A stretch of DNA of 64,000 bases from Enterococcus sp. DIV2402 (GCF_017426705.2 NZ_CP147251.1:2332501-2396500); one strand, 5' to 3'. Counted from the first letter of the stretch, positions 28,496-38,412 are shown. Made by a program: numbers and translations. The notes: generated from the sequence alone by a model not told the origin.

Positions 28496-29018
28496 ACAAC
28501 GTTATCCAATATCGTCTTACTAACATCTGATCAGAACTATCTATTACTTTCTCAGCTAAAACACCTTGATTGGCCTCAATAATTTTAGCAGACGCATAAT
28601 TTATATCGTTACAGGTCACAAGCACTGTATCAATCTCACGTGTTTTCGCTTGCTTCAGTGTCTCGTTTAAAATGATTTTTCCGTACCCTTTTTTTCGTTC
28701 GCTTGGTCGTACGGAATAACCAATATGGCCACCGAAATTTTTTAAATAGGCATTACTTAATTCAAACCGTAGATTACTCATTCCTACTAAGCAATCATCT
28801 GTTTGACGAATGACTAACCAAGTCTCAGATAGCGCATAATTCTCCGGAACCGTAGCTTTTGAACGAAATAATTCCAACAAATTTAGCCATTGCTCAATCG
28901 AAGGCATGTGTTCTAAAAAAGAACTCCCGTCGATGGTATCCTTACTTCTTTGAAATTCTTGTTTGTACTGTTCAATTTGACTAGCATACTCCATAGAAGG
29001 TTGTTTAAAAATTAACAT
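28494..29018 (-). CDS. GNAT family N-acetyltransferase
   Basis: About 174 residues with the GNAT fold. The acetyl-CoA loop reads RPSERKKGYGKIIL (about residue 105-118), preceded by the beta-strand GGHIGYSV and followed by VTCNDINYASAKII. The substrate cannot be predicted. The chosen ATG has a strong AAAGGAG site in front; an ATG six codons earlier, overlapping the upstream gene's stop, is a weaker alternative. It is translationally coupled with the nucleotidyltransferase gene upstream. Confidence 0.85.
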   Translation of the reverse strand: MLIFKQPSMEYASQIEQYKQEFQRSKDTIDGSSFLEHMPSIEQWLNLLELFRSKATVPENYALSETWLVIRQTDDCLVGMSNLRFELSNAYLKNFGGHIGYSVRPSERKKGYGKIILNETLKQAKTREIDTVLVTCNDINYASAKIIEANQGVLAEKVIDSSDQMLVRRYWITL

Positions 29019-29032
29019 TCGTTCACTCCTTT

Positions 29033-29872
29033 TCATTGCAAGTTATTTTTCGTATAGTCCATCACATTTTCTGCCGTTTTTTTATCATAATAAAAGGTGG
29101 TTTTTTCCGCATATCCTTGCGCTTGTTCATGAAAAAAAGCTTGCGTTAATAAAAGCGACTCTGTAATTGTGGAAGCATTTGAAAAATCCAGTAGCGATTG
29201 AAATCGTTCTTGGTCAGCTTTTGCTAAATGAGTAAACAAATATTTATAATTTTTCCCAATATTCAGCGCACCCTTTTCCAAAACAACTTGCCAACTTAAT
29301 AATCGCAGCAATTCTTGTTGACAAATCCCATACAAATGATCGATTGCATACACTTCTTCTTGACGCGCTACTCCTTTAACTACATAAGTCGATACCCACC
29401 AGAACTCATTACAACAGTCTTGAAACATCGCCTCATCAGGTGCTTTTATCCAATAGACTGCATCACTTAGCTTTGGTACAGGAAGTAACACATTTTCTGG
29501 GTCAGAAATTATTTGGAAAAGTGGTTCTTCTCTCATCCATTGTGTGACGGAGGAAAGAGGACATAAGGTTAAATCGATTCGATTGCCATCTTTGAATAAC
29601 ATTAAGAAAGTAAATCGTTCCCCTAAGGTTGGTGGGAACAAGGTCATTTCTTCAGGTGTCTGCATGATTAACAATTCACCAAAAGAAGCCAACCAGCCTC
29701 TGTCTTCTAATAATTCGTCTTTATTTTCTACCACATAAACAATATCATAATCTTGAAATGAATCACGAGGTACTTTAGGATTGGCACGTGATCCGCTAAG
29801 TGCAACGGCCTTTACGCCTAATTTTTTTGCAACAGTTAAAAGCAATGTCATCATTTCTTTTTCGTTTCGCAA
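29033..29872 (-). CDS. Aminoglycoside 6-adenylyltransferase-like nucleotidyltransferase
   Basis: About 279 residues of the ANT(6)/AadE type. The nucleotidyltransferase motif is VALSGSRANPKVPRDSFQDY, with paired metal-binding Asp residues in DYDI, and a third acidic site in RIDLTLCP. Relatives adenylylate streptomycin, but many chromosomal homologues in Firmicutes do not give resistance, so no phenotype is claimed. I prefer the TTG start behind AAAGGAGAGGG over the upstream ATG, which lacks such a site. It is divergent from the helicase gene. Confidence 0.75.
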   Translation of the reverse strand: MRNEKEMMTLLLTVAKKLGVKAVALSGSRANPKVPRDSFQDYDIVYVVENKDELLEDRGWLASFGELLIMQTPEEMTLFPPTLGERFTFLMLFKDGNRIDLTLCPLSSVTQWMREEPLFQIISDPENVLLPVPKLSDAVYWIKAPDEAMFQDCCNEFWWVSTYVVKGVARQEEVYAIDHLYGICQQELLRLLSWQVVLEKGALNIGKNYKYLFTHLAKADQERFQSLLDFSNASTITESLLLTQAFFHEQAQGYAEKTTFYYDKKTAENVMDYTKNNLQ

Positions 29873-29934
29873 GTAACCCTCTCCTTTTCTTCTCATTTTA
29901 ACACGTTTTGGTCCCATTGATAGTCGTTATATGC

Positions 29935-29940
29935 TATAAT
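29935..29940 (+). promoter_or_regulatory. Extended -10 promoter of the helicase gene
   Basis: TGCTATAAT, an extended -10, lies about 35 bp before the helicase start. No -35 at the ideal distance is obvious. Confidence 0.5.
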
Positions 29941-29972
29941 TTTATGGCTATATTTTTTAGGAGGTTGTCTGT

Positions 29973-32243
29973 ATGAACGAACGTTTACTAGAACAACAAC
30001 AGGTCGAATCTACCATTAAAGTGATTCACAATGAGCAAGAAATGATCAAAAAGCAACAAGAAACGTTAGAAGATTCTTTAAACTCACAGTTAAAAGAAAT
30101 TTCCGATAAAAAAATCAATATTGGTTCCGAAGAAGCCTTTTATGAATCAGTGTTAGAGTACCAACAACATGAGCAAGAACTAATGCTCCGCTATAAAACA
30201 GCAGAATCACAAGAAAAACGACTTAAAACATTAACCACTATGGCAAACAGTCCTTATTTTGCGCGGATTGATTTCACAGAAGGTAACGAAGCCAAAGAAA
30301 CCTTGTATTTAGGGATTGCTTCTTTGCGAGACAACAAAGAAAATACTATTGTCATCGATTGGCGTGCGCCTATTGCTAATTTGTATTATGAAGGCGAGCT
30401 TGGAACCACTTTTTACCAAACAGACACGGATGAATTTGAAGTCGATTTATTATTAAAACGTCAATTTAAAATTCAAGACGGACACTTGCTTTCAATGGTT
30501 GATACATCTGAAGTCATTAATGATGAATTTTTATTAGAAATTCTAGATGAAGCTTCTTCTTCACAAATGAAAAATATCGTGTCAACCATTCAAAAAGCGC
30601 AAAATCAAATTATTCGTGATACTACGAATAAAGTTATCTTAATTGAAGGGATTGCAGGTAGCGGGAAAACATCTGCTTTATTACAACGGATTGCTTTTAT
30701 CCTTTATCGTAATCGTAGATGGTTGGATGATCAACAGGTCTTATTATTTTCACCAAACCATCTTTTTTCTGATTATATCGCGATGGTCTTACCTTCTTTA
30801 GGTGAAAGTGAAGTACCAACAAGAACTTTCCGTTCCTTTTTACAAAATTTATTGCCTAATTATGAAATTGTTCAAGAAGAACAACAGGAAGAACAATTTT
30901 TAACTGGTGCAAATGATCGTGTCGAAAAATTAAAAAATGGCTTGACTCTAGTGCAACAAATTCCACGTTACGTCGAGGGGATTACCCCTTTTGGTCCATT
31001 GTTCCGTGACTTAAAAATCAAAGGTGAAACATATATTACCAAAGAACAATTACGTCAATGGTATCAACAAACAAATGACCAATTGCCACTTTATCAACGT
31101 ACACAATTATTACAAACAAAAGTTTTGAAAAAAATCGGTGGGTTAGAAAAAGATGAGGCAAAAAAAGATTGGGTCAAAGAAGCGACACGAGAAAAAGTGC
31201 AAGAGATTTTTGAAAATGATCCCAATTTGGAAGATTCCGAAGAAAAAGAACGTCAACTGTTTAACAAAGTCCGTCGTCAAATCGTACGTAAAAAATTCCG
31301 TGCATTAACTCGTGGAGTAGAACGTTTCCAATTTATTAATTTTCCTAAACAATATTTGCATTTTCTAAAACAAATTCAACCAAAATTATTAGAAAAAGCC
31401 GCTATTTCTAGTGAAGATTGGGTCCTGGCAAGCAACCAAACGCGTCAACATTTGAAAAATAAGCAACTTACACAAGAAGATGCTTTATTATTTATTTTGC
31501 TACTACGTCGTTTGTATCCTGTACATGTCGAACAAAAAGCTCGCTTCATTTTCATTGATGAAATGCAAGACTTTCCACCTGCACAGGTTGCTTTATTACG
31601 CGAACTATATCCTCGCGCAGGTATGACATTATGTGGTGACTTGAATCAAAAAGTTTTTGGAAATGAAACTATCGTACATTCATTAGATCAGCTCTTCCCT
31701 GAACAATCAGTTACTCGTTATCAATTAACGACAAGTTATCGTTCAACAGAAGAAATCACACAATTTGCTAATCAATTCTTATCTCAAGAAGATCAAGTAA
31801 AAACAACCGCTAGAAGAGGACCTTTACCGCGCCTCGTAAAAAAAGTAACAAATGCAGAAAGTCTTGCTTGGTTGTCTAATGAATTACAAGATACAGATAA
31901 AAATCAGCGCTGGCGTACGGCAATTATTTGTAAAACAACGGAAGAATGTGAGGCTTTATACGCTGAACTTTCAGAAGAAATGCAAACAAAAGTTCAATTA
32001 ATTATTTCTGAAGAAGATTTTATGAAACGTTCAATTATGATTATTCCAGCCTTCTTAGCAAAGGGATTAGAATTTGACCGCGTTTTTGCTTGGAATATTG
32101 GAAAAAATTTCCAAACAACACAAGACCAATTAGTTTTATATACCATTGCTACACGTGCCATGCATGAATTATCTCTCCTGACTATTGGACGAGACAGTCC
32201 TTTACTAGCTAATGCAAGTTCAGCCACTTATCAGTTGATTTAA
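29973..32243 (+). CDS. helD: HelD-like UvrD/PcrA-superfamily ATPase
   Basis: A 756-residue SF1-type protein. An N-terminal coiled-coil (about 1-75; LEQQQVESTIKVIHNEQEM) fits the arm by which HelD enters RNA polymerase. The Walker A GIAGSGKTSALLQR is near residue 228, Walker B is FIFIDEMQDFPPAQ (about 525), and later helicase motifs include TTSYRSTEEI and AKGLEFDRVFAW. B. subtilis HelD recycles stalled RNA polymerase. The length and the N-terminal extension favour HelD over a DNA-repair helicase. Confidence 0.85.
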   Translation: MNERLLEQQQVESTIKVIHNEQEMIKKQQETLEDSLNSQLKEISDKKINIGSEEAFYESVLEYQQHEQELMLRYKTAESQEKRLKTLTTMANSPYFARIDFTEGNEAKETLYLGIASLRDNKENTIVIDWRAPIANLYYEGELGTTFYQTDTDEFEVDLLLKRQFKIQDGHLLSMVDTSEVINDEFLLEILDEASSSQMKNIVSTIQKAQNQIIRDTTNKVILIEGIAGSGKTSALLQRIAFILYRNRRWLDDQQVLLFSPNHLFSDYIAMVLPSLGESEVPTRTFRSFLQNLLPNYEIVQEEQQEEQFLTGANDRVEKLKNGLTLVQQIPRYVEGITPFGPLFRDLKIKGETYITKEQLRQWYQQTNDQLPLYQRTQLLQTKVLKKIGGLEKDEAKKDWVKEATREKVQEIFENDPNLEDSEEKERQLFNKVRRQIVRKKFRALTRGVERFQFINFPKQYLHFLKQIQPKLLEKAAISSEDWVLASNQTRQHLKNKQLTQEDALLFILLLRRLYPVHVEQKARFIFIDEMQDFPPAQVALLRELYPRAGMTLCGDLNQKVFGNETIVHSLDQLFPEQSVTRYQLTTSYRSTEEITQFANQFLSQEDQVKTTARRGPLPRLVKKVTNAESLAWLSNELQDTDKNQRWRTAIICKTTEECEALYAELSEEMQTKVQLIISEEDFMKRSIMIIPAFLAKGLEFDRVFAWNIGKNFQTTQDQLVLYTIATRAMHELSLLTIGRDSPLLANASSATYQLI

Positions 32244-32288
32244 AAAAACACTCAAGTTCATTTTGCTGAACTTGAGTGTTTTTTTTTA
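32244..32288. terminator. Bidirectional terminator between helD and cls
   Basis: Near-perfect arms AACACTCAAGTTCA / TGAACTTGAGTGTT with flanking A- and T-runs; serves both convergent genes. Confidence 0.85.
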
Positions 32289-33854
32289 CATTAATGGTGC
32301 AAAAACTTTTAACATCCACCCTAAAACTTTGATAGACCTTTTTTCTTTTAACGCATCTTGCATAGTTACCTCTTGAGATTGAATTAAAGTTTCTTGAAAA
32401 TCCTGTTCAATATCGGCTAATGTCTCAACATCTTCCATATATAATCCACATTCAAAATGATGGTAAAAACTGCGATAATCTAGATTAACTGTCCCTACAG
32501 TAGCTTTTCTGTCATCACTAACAAAAACTTTTGCATGAATAAATCCTGGCGTAAATTCATAAATTTTAACACCAGCTTGTAATAAACTTTTATAATGGCT
32601 TTTTGCTAATGCAAAGGCATATTTTTTATCTGGGATGTGTGGCAAGATAATTTTAACATCTACCCCTCGTTTGGCTGCTAAACGCAATGCTGTCTCCATT
32701 TCACCATCTAAAATTAGATACGGTGTCATAATATGCACATATTCTGTTGCTTTATTTAAAATATCAAAATAAATAAATTCTCCCACACGATCATCGTCTA
32801 ACGGCGCATCACCATATGGAATAACATACCCTGATTTTTCAATTTCTGGCTGAGGTCTCTGTAACCAATGTTCAAAATCTAACACACCATCATCCATTGC
32901 CCACATTTGTAAAAACATCAATGTAAAACTCTCTACTGCTTCGCCTTTTACTTTAATCGCCGTATCTTTCCAATAACCAAAACGTTCGACCTCATTAATA
33001 TATTCATCTGCTAAATTAATGCCTCCAGTATACGCAACCTTTCCATCAATCACACAGATTTTGCGATGGTCTCTGAAATTATAAACCGTTGATACAAAAG
33101 GATACAGCGGTGCAAAGACTTTACATTTGATTCCTAATTTAGCTAATTTTTTGGGGTAACTATGTGGCAATAAAGAAAACTCATTAAATCCATCATATAA
33201 AAAGCGAACTTCCACACCTGCAGCTGCTTTTTCAATCAGGACTTCGAGAATCTTTCCCCACATCTTCCCTTCACCAACAATAAAATATTCTAAAAAGATA
33301 AATGATTCAGCTTTTTTTAATTCCTCTAATAAATCGTAAAATTTATCTTCTCCTGTTGGGAAATACACTAATTCAGAATTCTCATAGACTGGGTATGAAC
33401 CTGTTCCCGATAAGAAAGTCGCAACACCCAACAAGTCTTTTTCCGTTTTGATTTTTTCTTTGACCGTTGAACTAGTTTGAATAAGATTATTACTTTCATT
33501 TTTCAAACGAATCAAGCGACGTTTTTCTAAACGATGTCCTAATTCTAAGCGCATATAAAAATAAAAAAAGATACCAATAATCGGAAGCACCGTAAACAAG
33601 ATCATCCAAGTTAATTTGACACTGCCATCACTTGAACTATTCAATAAAAACATGTATCCAAAAATAGTTACGACAATTGCACCACCATAAAAAACATGTA
33701 CATAATTGGTGGAAACGTACTGAAAAAATGCTAGTAGCATCAAAATTTGCAAAAGCAAAACAACAATGACAATTCCCACTCGGCTAAATACCAGTTGCAA
33801 CAAGCCCTTTTTCCCTTTTTTCAATAAATAAATCGGCTCGTCCGACTCGTTCAT
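32286..33854 (-). CDS. cls: Cardiolipin synthase
   Basis: A 522-residue phospholipase D-superfamily membrane enzyme that condenses two phosphatidylglycerols into cardiolipin. Three hydrophobic segments lie in the first 110 residues, followed by two HKD motifs: RDHRKICVIDGKVAYTGGIN (about 253) and FIHAKVFVSDDRKATVGTVN (about 435). Length and layout match Gram-positive Cls. It appears monocistronic, converging on helD. Confidence 0.95.
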   Translation of the reverse strand: MNESDEPIYLLKKGKKGLLQLVFSRVGIVIVVLLLQILMLLAFFQYVSTNYVHVFYGGAIVVTIFGYMFLLNSSSDGSVKLTWMILFTVLPIIGIFFYFYMRLELGHRLEKRRLIRLKNESNNLIQTSSTVKEKIKTEKDLLGVATFLSGTGSYPVYENSELVYFPTGEDKFYDLLEELKKAESFIFLEYFIVGEGKMWGKILEVLIEKAAAGVEVRFLYDGFNEFSLLPHSYPKKLAKLGIKCKVFAPLYPFVSTVYNFRDHRKICVIDGKVAYTGGINLADEYINEVERFGYWKDTAIKVKGEAVESFTLMFLQMWAMDDGVLDFEHWLQRPQPEIEKSGYVIPYGDAPLDDDRVGEFIYFDILNKATEYVHIMTPYLILDGEMETALRLAAKRGVDVKIILPHIPDKKYAFALAKSHYKSLLQAGVKIYEFTPGFIHAKVFVSDDRKATVGTVNLDYRSFYHHFECGLYMEDVETLADIEQDFQETLIQSQEVTMQDALKEKRSIKVLGWMLKVFAPLM

Positions 33855-33882
33855 TTTTTCTTCCTCCTTTTATTACGCAAAG

Positions 33883-33908
33883 AAAAAAGCTGAACATATT
33901 CAGCTTCT
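33883..33908 (-). terminator. Terminator after the unknown 213-aa gene
   Basis: Arms AAGCTGAA / TTCAGCTT followed by T's on the minus strand, between the cls start and the upstream hypothetical gene. Confidence 0.7.
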
Positions 33909-33910
33909 CT

Positions 33911-34552
33911 TTACACAAATAGCATTGTCTTCGGATATTTTAATTTTACTATCTTTAAAATCATTTGTAGTTCTGATAATTGTTCAGGATTACTTGGGTC
34001 AAATGACCGACTATGACGACCGATTCTATCACTATTGATTAAACTATAAATTCGATTCCAACCTTCAAATTCATCTGCTGAACGGAAATGACTTAATGGG
34101 AAACCAGCACCTTCTATAATTTCGTAAAGACGAAACGCAATATACGAGCTATCTACTACCCAATAAAGAATTTCTTTTTCTTTCTCTTTATCATAATCAA
34201 TTAACGCTTTCTGTGGTCGATGCTCAACCAACCAATCCAGCAAGGCAAAGAATCCTTCCATACGATAAGGCGCATCAAAAAGTGCTTCTGACTCTTTAGA
34301 AGAGCGAAAAATCAATGGAATCAAATATTTATTTTTATAAATCAGTGTCGGCACACGATCAACAGAACAATGTAAATAATAATTTAAATAGCTTGCTCCC
34401 TGATAACTCCATACCCGATACCCTTGAACTCCTAATGACTCATATTTTCGATAAAGCTTTCCACAATCTTCAATTGAGACAGCAACCTCAGATAAACGAT
34501 CATAGCCACTTAAAATCCGATCAAAGGGTTGTAACACAATTTTGTCCTCCAC
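33911..34552 (-). CDS. Hypothetical protein, 213 aa
   Basis: I do not recognise a family. The protein is soluble-looking, rich in aromatic residues (GYRVWSYQGASYLNYYLHCS; WNRIYSLINS), has no signal peptide or membrane segment, and has an acidic-basic stretch DYDKEKEKEILYW in the middle. Codon use and base composition resemble the neighbours, and it ends at a good terminator. It appears to be a single-gene unit upstream of cls on the same strand. Confidence 0.7.
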   Translation of the reverse strand: MEDKIVLQPFDRILSGYDRLSEVAVSIEDCGKLYRKYESLGVQGYRVWSYQGASYLNYYLHCSVDRVPTLIYKNKYLIPLIFRSSKESEALFDAPYRMEGFFALLDWLVEHRPQKALIDYDKEKEKEILYWVVDSSYIAFRLYEIIEGAGFPLSHFRSADEFEGWNRIYSLINSDRIGRHSRSFDPSNPEQLSELQMILKIVKLKYPKTMLFV

Positions 34553-34643
34553 TGCTCATCCCCCTGTTACATAAATAGAACACATTTTCCTTATCATACC
34601 ATATAATGCGAACATCAAACTACTGTATTTTCAAAATTCACTT

Positions 34644-34673
34644 ATAAAAGGATGAGGTTTTTACGCCTCATCC
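34644..34673 (-). terminator. Terminator after the 56-aa basic protein gene
   Basis: Arms GGATGAGG / CCTCATCC followed by TTTTAT on the minus strand. Confidence 0.75.
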
Positions 34674-34684
34674 TCATTAACTAA

Positions 34685-34855
34685 TTATTTTTTCCTTAAT
34701 TCTCGAATTGCTCCCATTAAAAATCCTCTGCTACGATTTCGAGCTTGTTTTTCTTTATCAGTCAGCTTTTTTTTACCAAATGGGCTCTCTTTTTTCTTGC
34801 CTGTTCGTAAATTTTTAGAAGCTTCCATCCAGTTTTTTGCATATCGATTTGGCAT
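34685..34855 (-). CDS. Small basic protein, 56 aa
   Basis: Starts MPNRYAKNWMEASKNLRTGK and ends MGAIRELRKK. It is very rich in Lys and Arg with a short KKKESPFGKKKLTDKEKQAR centre. It has an ATG, a GGACGTG ribosome-binding site and its own terminator, so it is likely real. I do not recognise the family; the charge suggests RNA or ribosome contact, which is a guess. Confidence 0.6.
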   Translation of the reverse strand: MPNRYAKNWMEASKNLRTGKKKESPFGKKKLTDKEKQARNRSRGFLMGAIRELRKK

Positions 34856-34982
34856 CTAATCACGTCCTTTTTATTATTATAACAAACAATCAAAATAAAC
34901 GCATTTCTTGCCTATTTCAGCTAAATTTCTTTGTAAAGTAGCCGATAACAGTAATAACTATAAAAAAGGAGTGTGAGTTATT

Positions 34983-35312
34983 TTGAAAATTTCTAATCAT
35001 ATCCCAAATATCCAAGCGCAATCATCCGTTTCCCAACAGACAGAAACCGAAACTGTCATAAAAAAAGCCGAAGCTTCTACACAATCTACTCCAAAGAAAC
35101 AGGTAAGACCAGAACCTAAAATTCCCATTGATAGTTTTAAATGGGTAGAACATGTTCGTATTCATCAACCAGAAAAATTCATTGAATCCATCACTTTAAA
35201 TAAAGAAAAAAGTTTAAAAGGTTACCCAGATGTAACTATTTTACCTCATGGTTTATCCGTCAAAGAATATTATGCTGCCGAAGCTCTTAAAGCAGAGCAG
35301 AATTTAGAATAG
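34983..35312 (+). CDS. Hypothetical protein, 109 aa
   Basis: Not recognised. The first half is low-complexity, rich in Gln, Thr, Ser and Glu, and the second half looks folded (FKWVEHVRIHQPEKFIESI, then DVTILPHGLSVKEYYAAEAL). There is no signal peptide or membrane segment. It uses a TTG start about 11 nt behind an AAAGGAG site, with a plausible promoter region upstream, and ends at a shared terminator with yebC. It is monocistronic. Confidence 0.65.
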   Translation: MKISNHIPNIQAQSSVSQQTETETVIKKAEASTQSTPKKQVRPEPKIPIDSFKWVEHVRIHQPEKFIESITLNKEKSLKGYPDVTILPHGLSVKEYYAAEALKAEQNLE

Positions 35313-35316
35313 AAAA

Positions 35317-35355
35317 GAAGTTGTTGAAGAGATTACTTCAACAACTTCTTTTTTT
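35317..35355. terminator. Bidirectional terminator before yebC 3' end
   Basis: Arms AAGAAGTTGTTGAAG / CTTCAACAACTTCTT followed by T's; serves the plus-strand unknown gene and the convergent yebC gene. Confidence 0.85.
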
Positions 35356-36073
35356 ATTCGCCTAAATCAACGTTGTGGAAGATTTTTTGAACATCTTCTA
35401 AATCATCCAATACATCAATCATTTTTTCAAATTTCTCTAAGTCTTCCCCAGTTAACATTACTTCATTTTGTGGAATCATTTCCATTTCAGCAATGTTAAA
35501 TTCTTCGATACCTTTTTCTTTTAAAGCTTCTTGAATAGCATGGAAGTCTTCTGGTTCTCCATGAACCATAATTTGTCCATCATCTTCTTCCACATCACGA
35601 ACATCAATGTCTTTATCCATTAGATATTCTAAAATTTCATCTGCATCCGTTCCTTCAAAACCAAATAACGCTGTGTTATCAAACATATACGAAACGGCAC
35701 CAGAGACACCCATATTTCCGCCATTTTTACCAAAAGCAGCACGTACATCTGCAGCAGTTCGGTTTACGTTATTTGTCAACGTATCAACAATCACCATTGA
35801 ACCGTTTGGCCCAAAGCCTTCATAACGTAATTCAGAAAATTGTTCATCACCTGAACCTTTTGCTTTCTCAATTGCACGATCAATAATATGTTTTGGTACA
35901 TTATATGTCTTTGCACGATCGATAACAAATTTTAATTTTTGGTTTGAGTGAGGATCAGGATCACCTGATTTCGCTGCTGCATAAATCTCAATCCCAAATT
36001 TAGCGTAAACTTTACTATTGTTTGCATCTTTCGCAGTCTTTTTAGCTACGATATTTGCCCATTTACGACCCAT
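35354..36073 (-). CDS. YebC/PmpR/TACO1 family protein
   Basis: A 239-residue member of a universal family starting [18 protein letters not shown] with the conserved GxGPNG core ([19 protein letters not shown]). Members act as transcription regulators or as factors relieving ribosome stalling at proline-rich stretches; sequence alone does not choose between these. It is of normal length, monocistronic, with a clear terminator. Confidence 0.93.
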   Translation of the reverse strand: MGRKWANIVAKKTAKDANNSKVYAKFGIEIYAAAKSGDPDPHSNQKLKFVIDRAKTYNVPKHIIDRAIEKAKGSGDEQFSELRYEGFGPNGSMVIVDTLTNNVNRTAADVRAAFGKNGGNMGVSGAVSYMFDNTALFGFEGTDADEILEYLMDKDIDVRDVEEDDGQIMVHGEPEDFHAIQEALKEKGIEEFNIAEMEMIPQNEVMLTGEDLEKFEKMIDVLDDLEDVQKIFHNVDLGE

Positions 36074-36172
36074 AATCTCACTTCGCTTTCTATTTTTTCA
36101 TTTCATCATATATTTGATGAAATTTATCCTTTATCATTATACTTGGCAGAAGCGATTCTGTGAAGTACTTTC

Positions 36173-37339
36173 TTACATAGGATTATTACGAATTGGAAAT
36201 TTACCAAAATTTTGTTCTAATACATCTGAATTTGCCATTTGATAGACTTTATCACTACGAACGGTTAATTTGTATGCTTGCTCTTCTTTTTTTCCAATTT
36301 TAGAAAGCACTGGGTAGTCTATCACCGCTTTTTTCTCTTTTAGATAACGTTGCCCATTTTCAGTGAAACCTAACACATGTAAATAGTTACTTTCCCATGC
36401 TTCTTTAATATCGCTCGTTTTAATATTTAGCAAAACATAACATAATAAACGTTGGATTCGCGTTTGAGTATAACGCTTCGTTTTTACTGCTTGAACAAAT
36501 TCCTCAAAAGAGTTTGCTTCATAAATTAACGATTTCAAACGGTATTCCAATCCTTCAACCATTTGATAAATCTCTCTTAGCTCATCAACCGAACTGATTA
36601 TAATCCGATATTTAAGAAATTCCCAATAATTATTCCAAGTGATTTGATACGCCTGCAAATCACTCGTGGTTTGTTGTGGGACCACTTGTTCAACCGACAG
36701 GCCCTCAATTATCGCTTTACGAATTGCTGTAGCACTTGCAATTTCATTGTGAATTTCTTTTGAATGATAGCTTGCCCCAATTCTGGGTAAAGGAATACTT
36801 TTCATTGGATTCGTATACTGTGCATTTTCTTGAGCATAAGTTAATCCTAAAACATGATTCGGTTGCTCTCCTGTTAATAATAATTGCGGATAAAGCTCTC
36901 GATAAACTTCCGTCATCGTTTGTGCATAGGTCATTGTTGGATTGCTTAACTGCTGAAAAGTTTGATTAATGGTTTTCTGATTTTCCTTTACAAATTTCCC
37001 AAATGCTTGATAATCAAATTCACTAGCTGCATCTGTACCAAAGCAATAACTTTCACATTTTAACGCTTGCAACAGTAAAATACCCCCACGCGCAAAATAA
37101 TCAGCTGACTGCAACGACCATTGAATGGGCAATTCCACTACCAAATCCACGCCATTTTGTAAGGCTTCATTGGCACGCATCCACTTATCAATAACCGCTG
37201 GCTCTCCACGTTGTAAAAAATTACCACTCATTACTGCAACGACAACATCAGCTTTTGATAGTTCTCGAGCCTTTTTTGCATGGTAATTATGTCCATTATG
37301 AAAAGGATTGTATTCAACAATAATGCCACATGCTTTCAT
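36173..37339 (-). CDS. tmcAL: tRNA(Met) cytidine acetate ligase TmcAL
   Basis: A 388-residue nucleotidyltransferase-fold enzyme that makes N4-acetylcytidine at the wobble position of elongator tRNA-Met from acetate and ATP. The N-terminal GIIVEYNPFHNGHNYHAKKA carries the HxGH ATP site, and ASYHSKEIHNEIASATAIR follows near residue 190. Its start overlaps the stop of the upstream metalloprotease gene by ATGA, implying coupling. Confidence 0.93.
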   Translation of the reverse strand: MKACGIIVEYNPFHNGHNYHAKKARELSKADVVVAVMSGNFLQRGEPAVIDKWMRANEALQNGVDLVVELPIQWSLQSADYFARGGILLLQALKCESYCFGTDAASEFDYQAFGKFVKENQKTINQTFQQLSNPTMTYAQTMTEVYRELYPQLLLTGEQPNHVLGLTYAQENAQYTNPMKSIPLPRIGASYHSKEIHNEIASATAIRKAIIEGLSVEQVVPQQTTSDLQAYQITWNNYWEFLKYRIIISSVDELREIYQMVEGLEYRLKSLIYEANSFEEFVQAVKTKRYTQTRIQRLLCYVLLNIKTSDIKEAWESNYLHVLGFTENGQRYLKEKKAVIDYPVLSKIGKKEEQAYKLTVRSDKVYQMANSDVLEQNFGKFPIRNNPM

Positions 37340-38412
37340 TCTTTCGCCTCTTTTTCTACCAAAAAATGTTGTTCAAGCTGATGAATGACTTTCAATTCTG
37401 ATTGAAGGTCTCCTTGATTTAATGCCGTCCATTTTTTTTGCTTAATTTCTTTCATCATCGCCTGCGCAGCGTAATCATCTTTCAGAACATATTTTGTATA
37501 CACAGCTTTCAATCGTTGATGACTAATAGATGGTTGTCTCAACGTTTGTTTTAGTTGCTTATCATTCCATAAAACAGTGATTCGTTCATCATCTGGATTA
37601 GTTAAGCATAATGCAAAAAGCAATTCTTTCTTCAATTCCAGTCGATAAGGTAAAATAAGATCCTCCTGATTTTGCCAAATGCATTCCAAGGACTGACGAT
37701 ATTCTTCCCATTCACCATAAATTAAATAACGTCCAGCAATTAAAAATGTCTGCCAATCATTAAAATATGTATGCTTCGGATTACTAGCAATAGGTTGAAA
37801 GTAATCTTCAGGTAATTCATCATATGCATATCCTAAAGAAGTCAGATAATTCACTTGCAATTGAAGATATAATAAATCCCTTTGCTCTTTGCTAGAATTT
37901 GCTAAGCGGTAACTCATACCATCATTAAAACTTGTAGGAATTAAATTTGTTACTGCCATAAAAACACCAACTAAACTAAAAAATAAAGCATACGAATTAT
38001 GAACACCCAAAATAAGCAAAGCTAGCAGGCTCATTGATAAATTGCCTAATCCTCCACCCAATAAATATAATTTAAACACAAATTTTTCTTGTTTTGGCGG
38101 AATCATCAAACATTGCCCTAAAGTTCCTGGAACGTTAAAACGATGAAAAGAAAATTTTCCGTCTTTGTTTTTAGTTAACACCATAGAAAAAAAACGAATA
38201 CTACTAAATTGATAACCCGATAACTTTCCAAAAACTAAATGTCCCACCTCATGAATAACAAGATGAATGACAAAAAAGAAGCAAACCGCAAACATCAGTA
38301 CTAAATACTGAAATATTCCCCATTGCTGATAGATAATCGTATACCAAACAAAAAACAAACCAATTGTTCCTCCGAAGATAAGTGATGCAAGTGTGGAGAA
38401 AATTTTTTTCAT
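37336..38412 (-). CDS. M50-like membrane metalloprotease
   Basis: A 358-residue protein with about five membrane segments in the N-terminal 170 residues and a long soluble C-terminal part. The second segment contains LVIHEVGHLVFGKLSGY, an HExxH zinc motif in a membrane context, as in site-2-type proteases, though the distal Asp motif of classic S2P is not clear. A protease role is plausible, not shown. It is the first gene of a two-gene unit with tmcAL. Confidence 0.7.
   Translation of the reverse strand: MKKIFSTLASLIFGGTIGLFFVWYTIIYQQWGIFQYLVLMFAVCFFFVIHLVIHEVGHLVFGKLSGYQFSSIRFFSMVLTKNKDGKFSFHRFNVPGTLGQCLMIPPKQEKFVFKLYLLGGGLGNLSMSLLALLILGVHNSYALFFSLVGVFMAVTNLIPTSFNDGMSYRLANSSKEQRDLLYLQLQVNYLTSLGYAYDELPEDYFQPIASNPKHTYFNDWQTFLIAGRYLIYGEWEEYRQSLECIWQNQEDLILPYRLELKKELLFALCLTNPDDERITVLWNDKQLKQTLRQPSISHQRLKAVYTKYVLKDDYAAQAMMKEIKQKKWTALNQGDLQSELKVIHQLEQHFLVEKEAKE

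Noticed and set aside
29033..29872. Calling the ANT(6)-like gene a streptomycin-resistance determinant
   Set aside because: It is chromosomal, coupled to a GNAT gene, without mobile-element context, and similar proteins are often not resistance enzymes.
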